A stretch of 64,000 bases of DNA from Lunularia cruciata. Its lineage: Eukaryota; Streptophyta; Marchantiopsida; Lunulariales; Lunulariaceae. The notes under the pieces were generated by a model. It saw only the letters and a program-made list of their open reading frames with translations, was not told the origin of the DNA and made no database searches. Position numbers and translations under genes: made by a program. The DNA is taken from assembly GCA_948567375.1 (NCBI GenBank), contig OX419761.1:19878243-19942242 (forward strand), read 5' to 3'. Position 1 is the first letter of the stretch. Each line of letters starts with the position of its first letter. Shown here piece by piece: positions 11,542 to 22,539 of this stretch.

Positions 11542-11630
11542 CCAAGGTTCTAGTTCTTAGTAACAGGTATTGGGCACCCTCTAGGAGTGGATAATTTTGT
11601 AGTTTATTTACCTTAGACACTTTGGTTCAA
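11542..11630. repeat. 90-bp direct repeat, left member
   Basis: This matches 14579-14673 with a few differences (AAGGTTCTAGTTCTTAGTAA and GGAGTGGATAATTTTGTA are shared). The right member runs directly into a non-LTR coding fragment, so both are probably pieces of the non-LTR family. Together they bracket lectin-kinase copy 2. Confidence 0.75.
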
Positions 11631-11646
11631 GCTATAGACCATGCTC

Positions 11647-11700
11647 ATCTACTCTCTCATTTGGGGAACACATATCTACTCTCTCATTTGGGGAACACAT
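11647..11700. repeat. 27-bp perfect tandem duplication
   Basis: The unit ATCTACTCTCTCATTTGGGG plus AACACAT occurs twice head to tail at 11647-11673 and 11674-11700. Confidence 0.85.
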
Positions 11701-11900
11701 ATGTGACCTACTCCATCCTCATAAGTTGTTATGTCCCTAGGCCTCACATCAATCACTTACTTACCCACCCACAAATGTACTCCTACCCCATTCTCCATGC
11801 CTTCGATAGTCCATACACCACACTTTCTCCATACACTCTATTAGGGTCATGTATGTTCATACTACTATCAAAAAGGTGATCTAAACCACAAAGCTAGAAA

Positions 11901-13828
11901 CTAGATACTTCGTACTGGTTTCGATGTCGGGAAGGGAAGCATGCCAACACTACCTTTCAGGATCTCTACCACATGCTTCACCTTCGGTCGTTCGTGTGGA
12001 TCCGGATGGGAACACAAAAGCCCAAGAAGTAGTAACACTTCCATCTGTGTTGTATCAAACTTGCCTTGAAGCCTTTGATCTACAACAGACAGTTGTGTCC
12101 CTTGACTCAAATTTCCTAAACCCAATTCACTAATACAACCTCCTCCGGCAGGGGACTGAGAACCAGCCTTCCGCAAGCGACCACCAGAGCTACCGGTCCA
12201 AATGCAAGGACATCAGTCTTCTTTGTGAGCTTCCCTGTGAATTCCCCACCCGAACCCGAGGGTGCTTCAGGCTATGTATCCACATGTTCCGGCCAAGAAA
12301 GTGGTGGCTGGGTTCTGATCACGCGCCACCATTCGAGCTAATCCAAAGTCTCCTAACATTGCATTGAAATCCTCATCCAGCATAATATTGCTAGTCTTAA
12401 AGTCCCGGTGAATAATCTGCTTCTCGAATCCTCATGAAGATAAAGCAAAGCCTCAGCAGCACGGGTGATGATTTTGAATCTAGCTTTCCATTCTAATACC
12501 GATCCTTCGACTGGATGAAATAGAGCCTTATCTAAACTTCCGTTAGCGACCAGCTCGTAAACCAATAATAAGTTACCTTTGTCCATACACCATCCGAGCA
12601 GGTTGACAATGTTACGGTGGCGAAGCTGGCTGATGATGGACACCTCAGCCTGGAATTCCCTGGAACCTTGATGAGAGTCGGTGCTCAATCTCTTGACAGC
12701 CACGAGCTGTCCTGTGTTTGGCAATTTCCCTTGATACACACTTCCGAAAACCCCCCTGTAGCCTCACTCAGTTGGTGGAAGCTGAATTGCACACAGCTGC
12801 TATTCCGGAGCTGTAACTCTCCTAGATCTCCAAAGTCTCCCGGAGACTCTTCAGACCGTTGTTGTGAGTCTCCAACGGATTTCCGTCTTTAACAGGAAGT
12901 ACAAGATTACTGCAGAGCTTGCGAGCATGACAATAGACCCAGAAATCACTCCAGCAATTGAGGGAATGTTGCCGCGTCCTGGAGAACCTTCCGGTAACAA
13001 AGCTTTGTCCTTGAAAGCTTGGGAGGTCCAGTTGTGAACTGTGTAGAAGTTATACATGTCCCCCTTAGATGCTGTAATGGCCAGGTAAAATGGGGCCGTG
13101 CTTCTGAAGGGATAAGTCATGTTGTCAGGCGAATGGAGAAAGGCTTGAACAGGTCTTGAAGAATTGGTAGTGATTCTCACTTCTAAGACATTGGAAGAAC
13201 AATTGTAATCAATCCAGGCAAATATGACATCTACTGTAAGTTCATGTTCGTCTCATTGGCGTCTCTCACGGCAACTGATACTAGAGACTCGAAGTCCACC
13301 CCCACATGATTGGACCTGATGTCTTCCTGGTCGAGATTTTGGTAGGTATCAAACTCAACAGCCAAAGTGCGGACAAGTTTTCTCCCATCTTTTCGTACAC
13401 ACCAAAAGAGGCCCCGGGGGTTCCTGAAAATATATAATCACTTAGCAATGCGAACACCAAGCCATCGCCTGCCGGCAGGCTCCCAGATTCCATGCTGAAG
13501 CTGAACGTACTGTTGAATGATAACCATTGATATGGAATTACGACAACTGAACCTCGACGATAGCCCTGCCCATAGTATATTGCATTAATTTCGCTGCATC
13601 CGATGCATTCATACCCTCGATAGCCTCACGTACGGGAACAAGCGTCAGTTCCCCAGACGTCGTACTGGCGTTCTGATAACACTGAAAAATACTGGAGTTG
13701 CAGTGCGGAAATGGATCTCCATTCCTTCCCAGCGAGAAATGTGAAACTGGTGATATGGTGAAAACTGAGAGCTCAGGGCTGAAAGCTGAGATCGAAACCA
13801 TATGCAGAATCAAGTTCAACCGAAACAT
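11901..13828 (-). pseudogene. L-type lectin receptor-like kinase pseudogene, copy 2
   Basis: The order is as in copy 1 but with the 5' end kept. A hydrophobic N-terminus begins at ATG 13828 (MFRLNLILHMVSISAF). It is followed by the lectin domain (13828-13040, FSMESGSLPAGDGLVFALLSD, GASFGVYE), a transmembrane helix (about 12970-12890, IAGVISGSIVMLASSAVILYF), the kinase N-lobe and catalytic loop (12739-12353) and the kinase C-lobe end (12176-11901, PDPHERPKVKHVVEILKG). It is broken by several frameshifts in the lectin domain, by deletion of the glycine-loop region (12740-12760 compared with copy 1), and by a shift in HRD...N. It shares flanks with copy 1, so the two arose by a local duplication of several kb. 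Confidence 0.85.
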
Positions 13829-14578
13829 TGTGGCAGGTGACAGGCGATAATATTCGTGTCTGCTCTCAGTTATTAGTTTACATATACTTGGAGCTAAAAT
13901 CTATGGCCCCGAGCTCTGAGAATAAGAAAAACAAAGGCATGACCTCTCCCAACACACTTAGGATTTGGATACTTACAACTTGTCGTGAACCGAATTTAGA
14001 GCTAGCGCTGTCAGCTACTCGCAAAATGCGGGAAGAAGGTGCAGATGAGTTCGAGAACTAATGACAGCTCAAAAGTTTGCCCCCTTCAGAGCATCTTAGT
14101 GGGGCCAAGCCTAAGTATCCGATGACCATTAGGAAGTTTCACACTCGGCACGCCTTCACTAAGGAATTTCAGCGCTCAGGCCGTGTGCAACGCTTCGCTC
14201 AATTTTGACTTTGTCCACGTCTTCGGTTACCTTTGACCTCACAAATCTACAAACTTGTGCACATAACGGCCAGGAATCTTGTGAGGACGTACTACATTAT
14301 GGACTGCCACCTTTTGGACAGAGATACTGTCCAAAAGTTTGATGCTCGTGGTATGTAGCTGAAAGTTTCCAATGCTTGAATGATGAACACCGAATTGTTT
14401 GGAAACTTTTAACCAAGAGGATGCAAATTGACAGCTTAATTTCTCCTAATGTAGTTTCTAGGAAAAAGTAGAGGACATCTGGTAGCCTTGAACCTTTATG
14501 TCCGTCAAGACCTGATACATTTGAAATTAAACAGTTCAATCTGGTTATTTCTCCAAGAGGTGCATGATGCGAATCCGG
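13829..14578. other. 5' flank of lectin-kinase copy 2
   Basis: Presumed promoter and upstream region of the dead gene. The part from 14188 to 14580 is shared with copy 1 (8571-8941), while 13829-14187 is missing in copy 1. No independent gene is seen. Confidence 0.5.
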
Positions 14579-14817
14579 CCAAGGTTCTAGTTCTTAGTAA
14601 AAGGTTTGAGGGTATTGGTCACCCTAGGAGTGGATAATTTTGTAATTTATTTATCGTAGACACTTTGGTTCAAAGTACTCTCCCTTTGGCCATGGGAGGA
14701 TGTGGTTTTAGGTTGCAAGAGGCTATTGCAATGATAACATATATGAGAGCATGGGCACTAGTGGCTTCTCTATGCCAAAGAGGTTCTTATACAAGGATAG
14801 CCCTTCTTACTAGCATA
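14579..14817 (+). mobile_element. Non-LTR retrotransposon fragment (copy L3)
   Basis: The first 95 bp are the right member of the direct repeat. The next part codes for TLPLAMGGCGFRLQEA followed by ITYMRAWALVASL, a pattern (LP...GG.G.R......A..A...A) found between RT and the C-terminus of many non-LTR polyproteins. It is truncated on the right where the methyltransferase-bearing gypsy element begins. Confidence 0.5.
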
Positions 14818-14984
14818 TGTCTTAAACTAGAATTAGGCACCAAAGATTCCCATACATCTCTATCGTGCGTATATACATCGTTACTCAACATACATCGAAG
14901 TAAACATCATACATCGCTGTCAACATCATACACTATAGAAGCACAACTCACACATAAGTCATACGTAGACTCTAAAGTGCCACA
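14818..14984 (-). repeat. Putative 3' LTR (or its remnant) of the methyltransferase gypsy element
   Basis: On the minus strand it starts TGTGGCACTTTAGAG directly after the polypurine tract and ends GTTTAAGACA, leaving 167 bp with TG/CA ends. It contains several short GATGTATG repeats. Because no second copy was found, this could be truncated or mis-bounded. Confidence 0.4.
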
Positions 14985-15157
14985 ATTGCCCCCCTAGCTG
15001 GCGGTTAGGTCACTCTTAACTCCAGATAGCCATCTACTCCAAGTATATGGTATACCCTATGATGGGCAAAGATCATGAGACCGGGTGCTATGGAGCCCCA
15101 TTGTTAGTCGCTTGTCTGCAATCTATACCATATAAAGAATGAACTAGCTATAAGTCA

Positions 15158-15470
15158 AGTACATCTAGGACATAACCACTATCCTTGAAGAACCATTGCG
15201 AGGGGAGGAGTCATACATGCCATATGTCATCCTCTCGAACAGCTATCACACACTAACATAATAGTAGCTCCACCAGAAGAGCCACATAACATACACCTCA
15301 AGCCTGCACATACAAGTGTCAAGCTTGGGTCCATAGTACCATCAATGTTTGGGAGGTGGCATGGTGCACAATTGCGCACATGATCCTTCCAAACAACACC
15401 ATCACGTACTTCTAACACAAGGACTCCAGATGGCAAAACCTCACGCACTCTCAAGATAGTGCATCATGTC
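15158..15470 (-). pseudogene. PHD-type zinc finger at the C-terminus of the gypsy polyprotein
   Basis: After integrase the minus-strand frame from 15454 reads LRVREVLPSGVLVLEVRDG and then RCMLCGSSGG, LVCDSCSRG, a stop, HMACMTPPL, a second stop, WLCPRC. The metal ligands follow the PHD order C-x2-C-x10-C-x2-C-x4-H-x2-C-x12-C-x2-C, with all eight present between 15295 and 15161. The first internal stop is TGA where a PHD finger normally has the W of GWH (TGG to TGA). PHD fingers read histone H3 tails. At this position in gypsy elements a chromodomain is the usual chromatin reader and directs integration, so this finger may do the same job. This is inference from position. Confidence 0.78.
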
Positions 15471-15592
15471 AAAACATCAAGTGTCATCGTTGCTATCTAC
15501 TATACATATATATAGTCTCTTGGATGAAATTGACGAATCGAGGGTCTATAACCTCCTCCTTGAATGGTAGCGTAGCGTAAAGTATCTCTATG

Positions 15593-16830
15593 CTAAGTAA
15601 TCGCCAAGTTCTCAAAGGCCATCAACATTACTCTCCAAAAGATCTCTGCACGTTGAGAACATGCGCTCATCCATACATCTGGGTCATCGAAGTCCAAAAC
15701 TATAGTAGCATCTCGACAAATGGCTGCAGGTAAATTTGGATCTCGTCCATAGAGTAGGAAGTAAGGAGAGAAGGATCCTGAGGAGGCTTGCCAGCTGAAC
15801 CGATAGCCCATGGCCAACCAAGGTAACTGGAGATCCCAATCTCCCAAGTGACCTCTTTGCAAACCATACTTTTGCAATCCTCTCTTCACCGTCTGAACCA
15901 CTCTCTCTGCTAAGCCATCTGCCTCAGGGTGATCTTGGGAGGTAGTACGGTGATTAATCAAAGCCCTTGTCACACAAGACCTTAAACTCCCCCAAGAACA
16001 TTGTACCCTGATCAGTCAAAACCTCAATTGGTGCACCAAAATGACTAAGAACTCGATCCAAGAATGAGTAAGTTGTCCCTTCACTAGACTTGTTAGGAAG
16101 TGCCACCAACTCAATCCACTTGGAGAAGTGCTCCACCATCACCAAAACATATCGATGATGTCTCACAATCAGTGGTAAAGGTCCAGAAAAGTCCAAACTC
16201 CAACAGTAATCCAATCCCATGATAGGTAATGGGTGTAACTGTGGCATATGAGCATTGAATGATGCTCTAACTTGGTCACAAACCACACTTCTGGCAACAA
16301 ACTGTTGTACCTCGGTCTGCATACCATACCACCAATAATGCCTTTGGAGTAAGCTATATGTATGCTTGACTCCAAAATGTCCTAGCTCCTCATGAGCATG
16401 ATGGACCAACTGTGGTCTCTGAGATGGAAGTGGTACTACTTGCACTCTACCATCTTCCCATACACACAAAAGGTGTCTGCCCTCCAATCTGAACCATCTG
16501 GCTCATTGAAGAACACGGTCTCTCTCCTTGGCCCCAACTGTGCTACCCACAACACTTGTGCAAAGATAGTCCATCATTAAGGCATCATCATGAATGCCTC
16601 GCTGAACTGTACCAATATCTTCACTCTTTGTATTTGTGACCTCAATAACTCCTCTTGTATACGTGGAGAGAGATACCACTAAAGCCTCAAAAAATATACA
16701 TAGAAAGGAAAATGCATGCCAACCTGGCACCATCTCCTCATCTGTCTCACCATGCCAACGTGCTCCGGTCTGGTCCTGCTGGTTGGGACATGGGTTTCTA
16801 CTCAACCCATCTGCATCACGGTTCACCACT
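15593..16830 (-). pseudogene. Gypsy integrase (methyltransferase element)
   Basis: The zinc-binding N-terminus is at about 16400-16220 (HHAHEELGHFGVKHTYSLLQ...RSVVCDQ); one cysteine of the HHCC set is altered. The catalytic core carries D in SLDFSGPL, D in LTDQGTMFLGEF, and E in HPEADGLAERVVQ (about 15910), so the DDE triad can still be read. The frame changes near 15960. The end at 15593 continues through stops into the RVREVLPSG linker and PHD finger. It would insert cDNA into chromosomes. Confidence 0.88.
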
Positions 16831-18360
16831 ACAGGTCTGTGAACAACCGTGAAATCATACTCATGTAAAATCAGAGCCCATCATGCAAGCTTCCCTAAAA
16901 GCTTGTCAGACTCCATCAACCACTTTAGTGGTTGATGATCAGTGATGAGAGTGAAGGAGTTACCAAATATGTAACATCTGAAATGTGCTATTGCCCAAAC
17001 TGCTACCAAGCACTTCTCCCTCATATGAACTATACTTCACCTCCGCTGAATTGTTGGAGCAACTAGTATAGGCCACCATAAACTCCTTCCCCTCATCATC
17101 ATGTTGGGTGAGCACTACTCCAAGCCCCAACATACTCCAATCAATATGAACCTAAAATGGTAGTCCTCTGATCGGTCTCCTCAAAATAGGAGCAAATATC
17201 AATCTCTCCTTGAGCTTCACAAAAGCTCTCTCCTACTCATCTCCCCAACACCACTCTTGTGTAAGCTTGGTCAGCTTTGTCAAGGCCTTGGCAATGGCAC
17301 TAAATCCTCTAACATAGCGGCAATAGACATTTGCCAACCCAAGGAACTCTGCTCACATCCGTAGGCCGAGGAATACGTGCAATAGCCTCTACCTTGGTCT
17401 GCTGAACACCAAGTCCTTCGGGGTAGATAGTGTGACCCAAATACTCAACCTGCTCATGGAAGAACCTACACTTCCTAGGATGTAATTTGAGTCCATGAGA
17501 TCTCAACCTCTCAAACACCTCCAACAACTGTCTCTCATGCTCCTTCACAGTAGTGCTATAGACCAAAATGTCATCAATATAGCACCGAGTAAAATCCAAT
17601 CCAGCTAGAATCCTATCTATGACCCTCTAGAACTCAGCAAGAGCATTCTTTAACCCAAATGGTAAGAACCTCCACTAATATAACACATCCTTTCCGTGAG
17701 GATCAATAGCCCAAAATGTTATCTTGGACTTATCCTCCTCCTTGATTGGCAACTGATGATATCCTGCTCAAAGATCCAAAGTACTAAAGACCTTTGCATG
17801 CCCAATCACATCAAAAATCTCCTCCAATGTAGGCATGGCATACCAATCAGTCCTGGTCTGTCGGTTGATATCACGGTAATCTCCACATATCCACCTATTT
17901 GTGTAGTTGCCATGCATATCATTCTTGGTTGGCATCACTGTTGCTGATGCATACTCTCTATGTGAAATCTCCACCAAACCAGCCTCAAAAAGGTCACTAC
18001 TCTGGCTATGAATCAATGTCCTCTCCATCTCACTATATCAATAAGGACGTCAAAAAACAAGTGTATTGCTAGTCAGCTCAATCCATATACTAGGTCCCTT
18101 CAGAGCACCCAAATCCTTCCTACTGAAGGCAAAACAACTCGTGTGGCTCCTCAAGAACCTCCAAACCCTCTGTCTTTCCTCTCCAATAAGCTTGGGTCCA
18201 AGATCTGGCTCCCAAGTATCCTCTTTAACTATAGTAGGAGTGGAAGACGTCCTGACTGGTTGCTACATTGGGCCCTTTGGAGCAATAGTGTCATGCCCTT
18301 GACCACTATAGGTCCCAACCTCTGTGTGAAAAATTCCCTCCACTCTGGCTGCAAGCTCCA
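16831..18360 (-). pseudogene. Gypsy reverse transcriptase and RNase H (methyltransferase element)
   Basis: RT begins around GPSIWIELTSNTPVF (18100), then YASATVMPTKND, RWICGDYRDIN, AMPTLEEIFDVIGHAKVFSTLDL (18028-17768), a stop, YHQLPIKEED, FLPFGLKNALAEF, and the catalytic CYIDDILVYS (YIDD at 17570-17581). The thumb and connection read LKLHPRKCRFF...VEYLGHTI. RNase H follows at 17300-16840 with HIDWSMLGLGVVL and AEVKYSSYEGE, interrupted by several stops. The sequence linking methyltransferase and RT (18414-18060) is open in pieces and ends in the RT leader, which supports one polyprotein. Confidence 0.88.
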
Positions 18361-18559
18361 CACGTCCTCTAGCTGCATCCCAAGTGGACCAAGGGTGTAC
18401 TCCAAGTAGCCCATGCTCCTAGATGGACTCCAAGTAGACCATTCTCCCTAGTAGCTACTAGCTATGTCCCAAGAATACCATGTCCACTCAGTCCATTGCC
18501 ATCAGCATGTGCTTGAATCATCTCGATAGGCACAAGGCTCACAAGTGTTTGAGTGGCGA

Positions 18560-19816
18560 TGTTTATCAAGCGCATCCTATGCTGCTCTGCCAAGCCAAGG
18601 CTCACAATCCAGGTCAAACAATTTAGGTCCATAGCCTGACCTAACACTTGATGCTTGGATGCCTCTGACACTACTAAAATAGCAATAATACCGGTGCAAA
18701 AATTCATCGCCCGCTCTCTCTCATCAGTGTTGGGCTTCAATAACTACTGTAACTATGAGTTTCAAACAAGTCTAGGTCCTCCCTCTCAAAAAGCATGAGA
18801 GCCTAAGAAACTCATGAGTGTGGGAAATGTGGCTCTATGCTATCCAACTAGGTTCACCACTGCCATAGGTTACCTATCAGCCACTACCATTGTCTCAGAC
18901 TAACGCCCAACATCCAAGATATCATCAACAAGGATGTGGTCAAGTCATCGAATCCCATCATAAGCATGCTATAAAACCTCTCTAGGTAAGAGGTCCATCC
19001 ACCAAAGACAAAGACCATGAGCCCATGATCCTATTCTAGCTGCATCTAATAATACAGTAGGTCCTATCCAAGAATGGAACTGATGTGTACTCGCCGCCAC
19101 TCTAGTGCAAGAATCACCCATCAAAGGAACGTTCTCCAAAAAGTAAGTTGGAGAAACGGACTGATGAACCTAGAGATGTGGTAGTATTTGTAACATGTCC
19201 CAAACACACCAGAATGAGGATCCTGAAAACCTAAACCTTGGCCAGCACGTGTATGTCCCCAACATGGCCATCCAAAAATCACCAAGTGAATAGGTCCATA
19301 TCTCTCTAGATCATGCGCCCCCAATAAGGAAATGTCTGTTTGTAGGGCCTTCCAGTAACCTCTAACTGCTAACATGGGTAATAACTCCGGATACCAATAG
19401 GCCAAATGTGCCACATGATGTAAAGAGACTCGCCTAGTAGTCTCATCTCTCTCTACATACAAGTACCTATGTACTCATATACCCGTCTGTAATACCGCAA
19501 CTAGTCTGGTGTTGATCTCACCAAACAACTCCAATAGACATATCTCCTCTATTAGATACTGCCAAGCAATGAGTGTGGTATCCAAAGGTGTCAAAGAAAT
19601 CAACTCTTGAGGCTCATCCTCACACTCATCTCTTGATGGTACGAAGCCTCCACTCCAAACCTGTTGCACCAACAGATTTGCATGTTGTTGCAATGCCTCC
19701 TCTAAACTCCACAATGGAACATCCAAGGTGGATGGGACAATCCCACTCATACTCCAAATCCGAGTGATCTCCTCTAGTATTGGAGTATCCTCTGCATGGG
19801 CATTCACATCCAACAA
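18560..19816 (-). pseudogene. C5 cytosine DNA methyltransferase domain inside the gypsy polyprotein
   Basis: C5 methyltransferase motifs appear in canonical order. Motif I is LLELFGEINTRLVAVLQTG (about 19540-19480; AdoMet site). Motif II is YVERDE. Motif III is TDISLLG, followed by GPIHLVIFG. Motif IV is GWPCWGHTRAG, with the catalytic Cys at 19262-19264, followed by GFQDPHSG. Motif VI is LENVPL (ENV at 19128-19136). Motif VIII-like is DAARIGSWAH..LWW. Motif X is LGQAMDLNCLTW (about 18650-18600). The order and the spacing between PC, ENV and LGQAMD match DNMT3/DRM-like or bacterial m5C enzymes rather than any retroelement domain. It is decayed: an in-frame TGA at 19475-19477 (CGA to TGA fits), a one-base shift after DPHSG, and several stops before motif X. 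The role would be methylation of cytosines in DNA, perhaps the element's own cDNA. Confidence 0.88.
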
Positions 19817-19869
19817 GTCACAAGGCCAAGTAACTACACCACTGAAAGCTAAAACTTATGTTGACATGG

Positions 19870-20310
19870 TCTCCGACTAGAGTGAGCCAAGACTGCCACT
19901 ACTGAAGCGTACTGGTAGGCAACATACTTGTCCCTCACCAGACTGCCAACATGGTCTATAGGAGGTTGTCTCCTCCCAATAATCAATATTGAAACCCATG
20001 GGGTATAACATTGCTCCCCCAACTAGCACATCATATGACTTAGCTATTATCGCAATAGCTTGAGTTCTCACCACCGAGCTATCAGTCAAATGACCAGGCT
20101 GAACTTGGACAATAAGCTCCCCACAAGTGATGTACTATGTCGAACCACCACCTAGAGATGTTTGGATCTGAAATGGACACCTCTCCACATTGGTCTTCCG
20201 TAACTCCAAACCGACAACTACAACCTTCCCCAACATAAGGGGTTGTGCACCAGAGTCGAACAAGACTCTCTATGGTGTATAGACCTTCCTAAAGGTCTCA
20301 CCTAACAGAA
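19870..20310 (-). pseudogene. Gypsy retropepsin (methyltransferase element)
   Basis: The minus strand reads VLFDSGAQPLMLGK near 20262-20225, with the aspartic protease active-site triplet DSG, and then VVVVGLELRKTN. After one stop comes DVLVGGAMLYPMGFNIDYWEE (20040-19970), resembling the flap and C-terminal part of gypsy proteases. It would process the polyprotein, and it directly precedes the methyltransferase. Confidence 0.75.
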
Positions 20311-20949
20311 AATCCCCCTATGGTTATCCAATAGGACAACACTAGGTGTGAATTGCGCTCTCTTAAAGGCCGGTCTAGTTGGCAACTCCTCCAGTCTAGC
20401 CGTTGTTGCTTGCCATAAACCACTAGTCGCTGAATGGATCCCATGCTCCTCAACCAAGTCAACTCCACTACCAACCACCTCTGCTCTAGTAGTAGGAACC
20501 GCATCATCTCTACTCTCACAAAGTGTGGCAGCCAATAGGAACATTGGGGCTGGGTCAACTCCCAATGTAAATATATCACTAGCCGAAAACAAAGGATGCC
20601 GCATAATCAGCTAAGCTGCTCCCAACATCATGCTAGACTCAATTTGTGTAGTAGTAGGTGGTTGACTAGCAGGTAGTCCATCATGCACTCCATCACCACC
20701 TACCACACCTGCACTGGGACATCTAGGAACCATGGATGTTGTTTGCAATGGCTCAGATAGCACAAAAGACTGGGGAAGTCTAACCTGTCTCCCAGCCTCT
20801 CCTCTCTATGGGTCCAACTCCACTAATGCTTGTCTAGGCTCTGGAGCACGTATTGTACTCCTAGTCACTACTACAGATGCATCCACTTGTGTTGCTCCAC
20901 ACATGAAGTCCAAAGCATCTCTATCATCAGGATATGAGGTGGAAGCCTT

Positions 20950-22290
20950 AGCACCCAAATCTTATCCCCTCTGAGCAATAGCTATACTAGCCAATCTTTG
21001 CTCCAACAACTCAATCCAAGTAGCCATAGTTGTATCAAAAGTAAGGGTAGGTATCACACCCCTACTAGGTGTAGATCCTCTACCACCACCTCTACCACCT
21101 TGTCCTCCATGAACTGGAGCTCCTCTACTACTTGCCATAGCAGCCCTACCACTCCGTAACTCCGGGTGTGGATCAAAACACCAGTCACTAGTGTGACCAA
21201 ATCTTTGGCAATGCTCACACTGCCTCTGTGTTGACTGTGATGCACCCAAGGTATTAGGTCCATTGCCCTGAGTACACTCTCTCCGATGGTGGGGTCCACC
21301 ACAAGTCCAACAAGCAACACCACCACTCATTGGCTGCTGCTGACCCAAAAATGAAAGTAAGGGTCTAACTCCACTAGGCCCTCCACTTGCTCCATAGGAT
21401 TTGGGCTATCTACCTTGTCCTTGAAAACCAATCGGGCGTGGTGCACTCTGGTGCACTCTAGAAGAAGTCATAGCCACTGATGAGGTCTCCTTACCAAATT
21501 TAGATGTCACCACTCTCTCCTCCACCATGTTGAGCTCAATATGCTCAGCCAAACCAAAGACCATTGCCAAAGTGGGCAAAGTAGCCTGCAACAATGTAGC
21601 ATCACAAACTCTACGTCGTAACTCCTTGTCTAGTATCCCATACCAAAACTGGACTGTTTGGGCCTCAATAACTCCCTAAGTGAAACTGATCAGCTGCCTC
21701 ATGCAAGTGTATGCCTCGCATAGGCTCTCTCCAACCTTTCGCTGGAACTCTTACAAGCTCCTCAGCTTGTCAATCTGCACTCCTTGGTAGTTCTACCTCA
21801 AACATTGGAAGAACTCTACCATGGGGTTAAACCCCGGTACTACACCACCTCTTGCAGCGGTACCTCCACTCGTGGTAACACTATCTCCAACTAGTGCACC
21901 TCCACTAGCTCCACCAACACTACTTGAGCTAGAACTTGTAGGTACAGCCAATCTACTCCTGGCTACCAAACCTAAAGTGATAAAGACATAGTTTGGAGAC
22001 CAATACTGTCTCCATAACTCGATCTCCTCCAAATGAGTTCTCCTCAACTCATGGTAGTCATCCATCGGCGGACCCTCTAGATGCTGAAACAACTCCTTCC
22101 ATGCCATGAAGGGTGTAAACAAAGTTGGGTTCCGCATCTGCTACAGATCATACCAACTATCAAACTCCTAGATGAAGTCATCCAACTCAATGGTACCCAC
22201 TGTACCAAAGTAACACCTAGGACCTTTGGAGGCCCCACAAATCTTGTCCATGTCCCACAACAATGGTACGGACACACCAAGTGCACTCAC
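20950..22290 (-). pseudogene. Gypsy gag with two CCHC zinc knuckles (methyltransferase element)
   Basis: The capsid-like region (22137-21650) contains NPTLFTPFMAWKELF, then EFQRKVGESLCEAY, QTVQFWYGILDKELRRRV and a helical end, the retrotransposon gag pattern. Low-complexity S/G stretches lie at about 21940-21850. Nucleocapsid: CWTCGGPHHRREC and CEHCQRFGHTSDWC (perfect C-x2-C-x4-H-x4-C) at about 21290-21170, followed by a Gly/Arg-rich stretch (GGQGGRGGGRG). It is broken by stops near 21795, 21680 and 20960. Confidence 0.85.
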
Positions 22291-22539
22291 AACTGAATCA
22301 GTTCTTGTGTCAAACTCCAACTTAGAGTCAATCTGCTCCTCCCTCACAGGCTGATATCAAGCACCACTCCAAGTAAACCCATTGCGTATTGTAGGGCTAA
22401 CTCCTCTGGAATCCCCAACAAACTCCGTCATGACAAAGTAAACATAATTGCAACCGCAAACCGAAACCACAAACTGCAACTGCAACTCGCAACCGCAAGT
22501 ACTCCACCAAGTGCCAACACCACCAAGTGCCAACACCAA

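Noticed and set aside
18008..18409. Plus-strand ORF of 133 codons
   Set aside because: Antisense shadow of the linker between methyltransferase and RT in the gypsy element.
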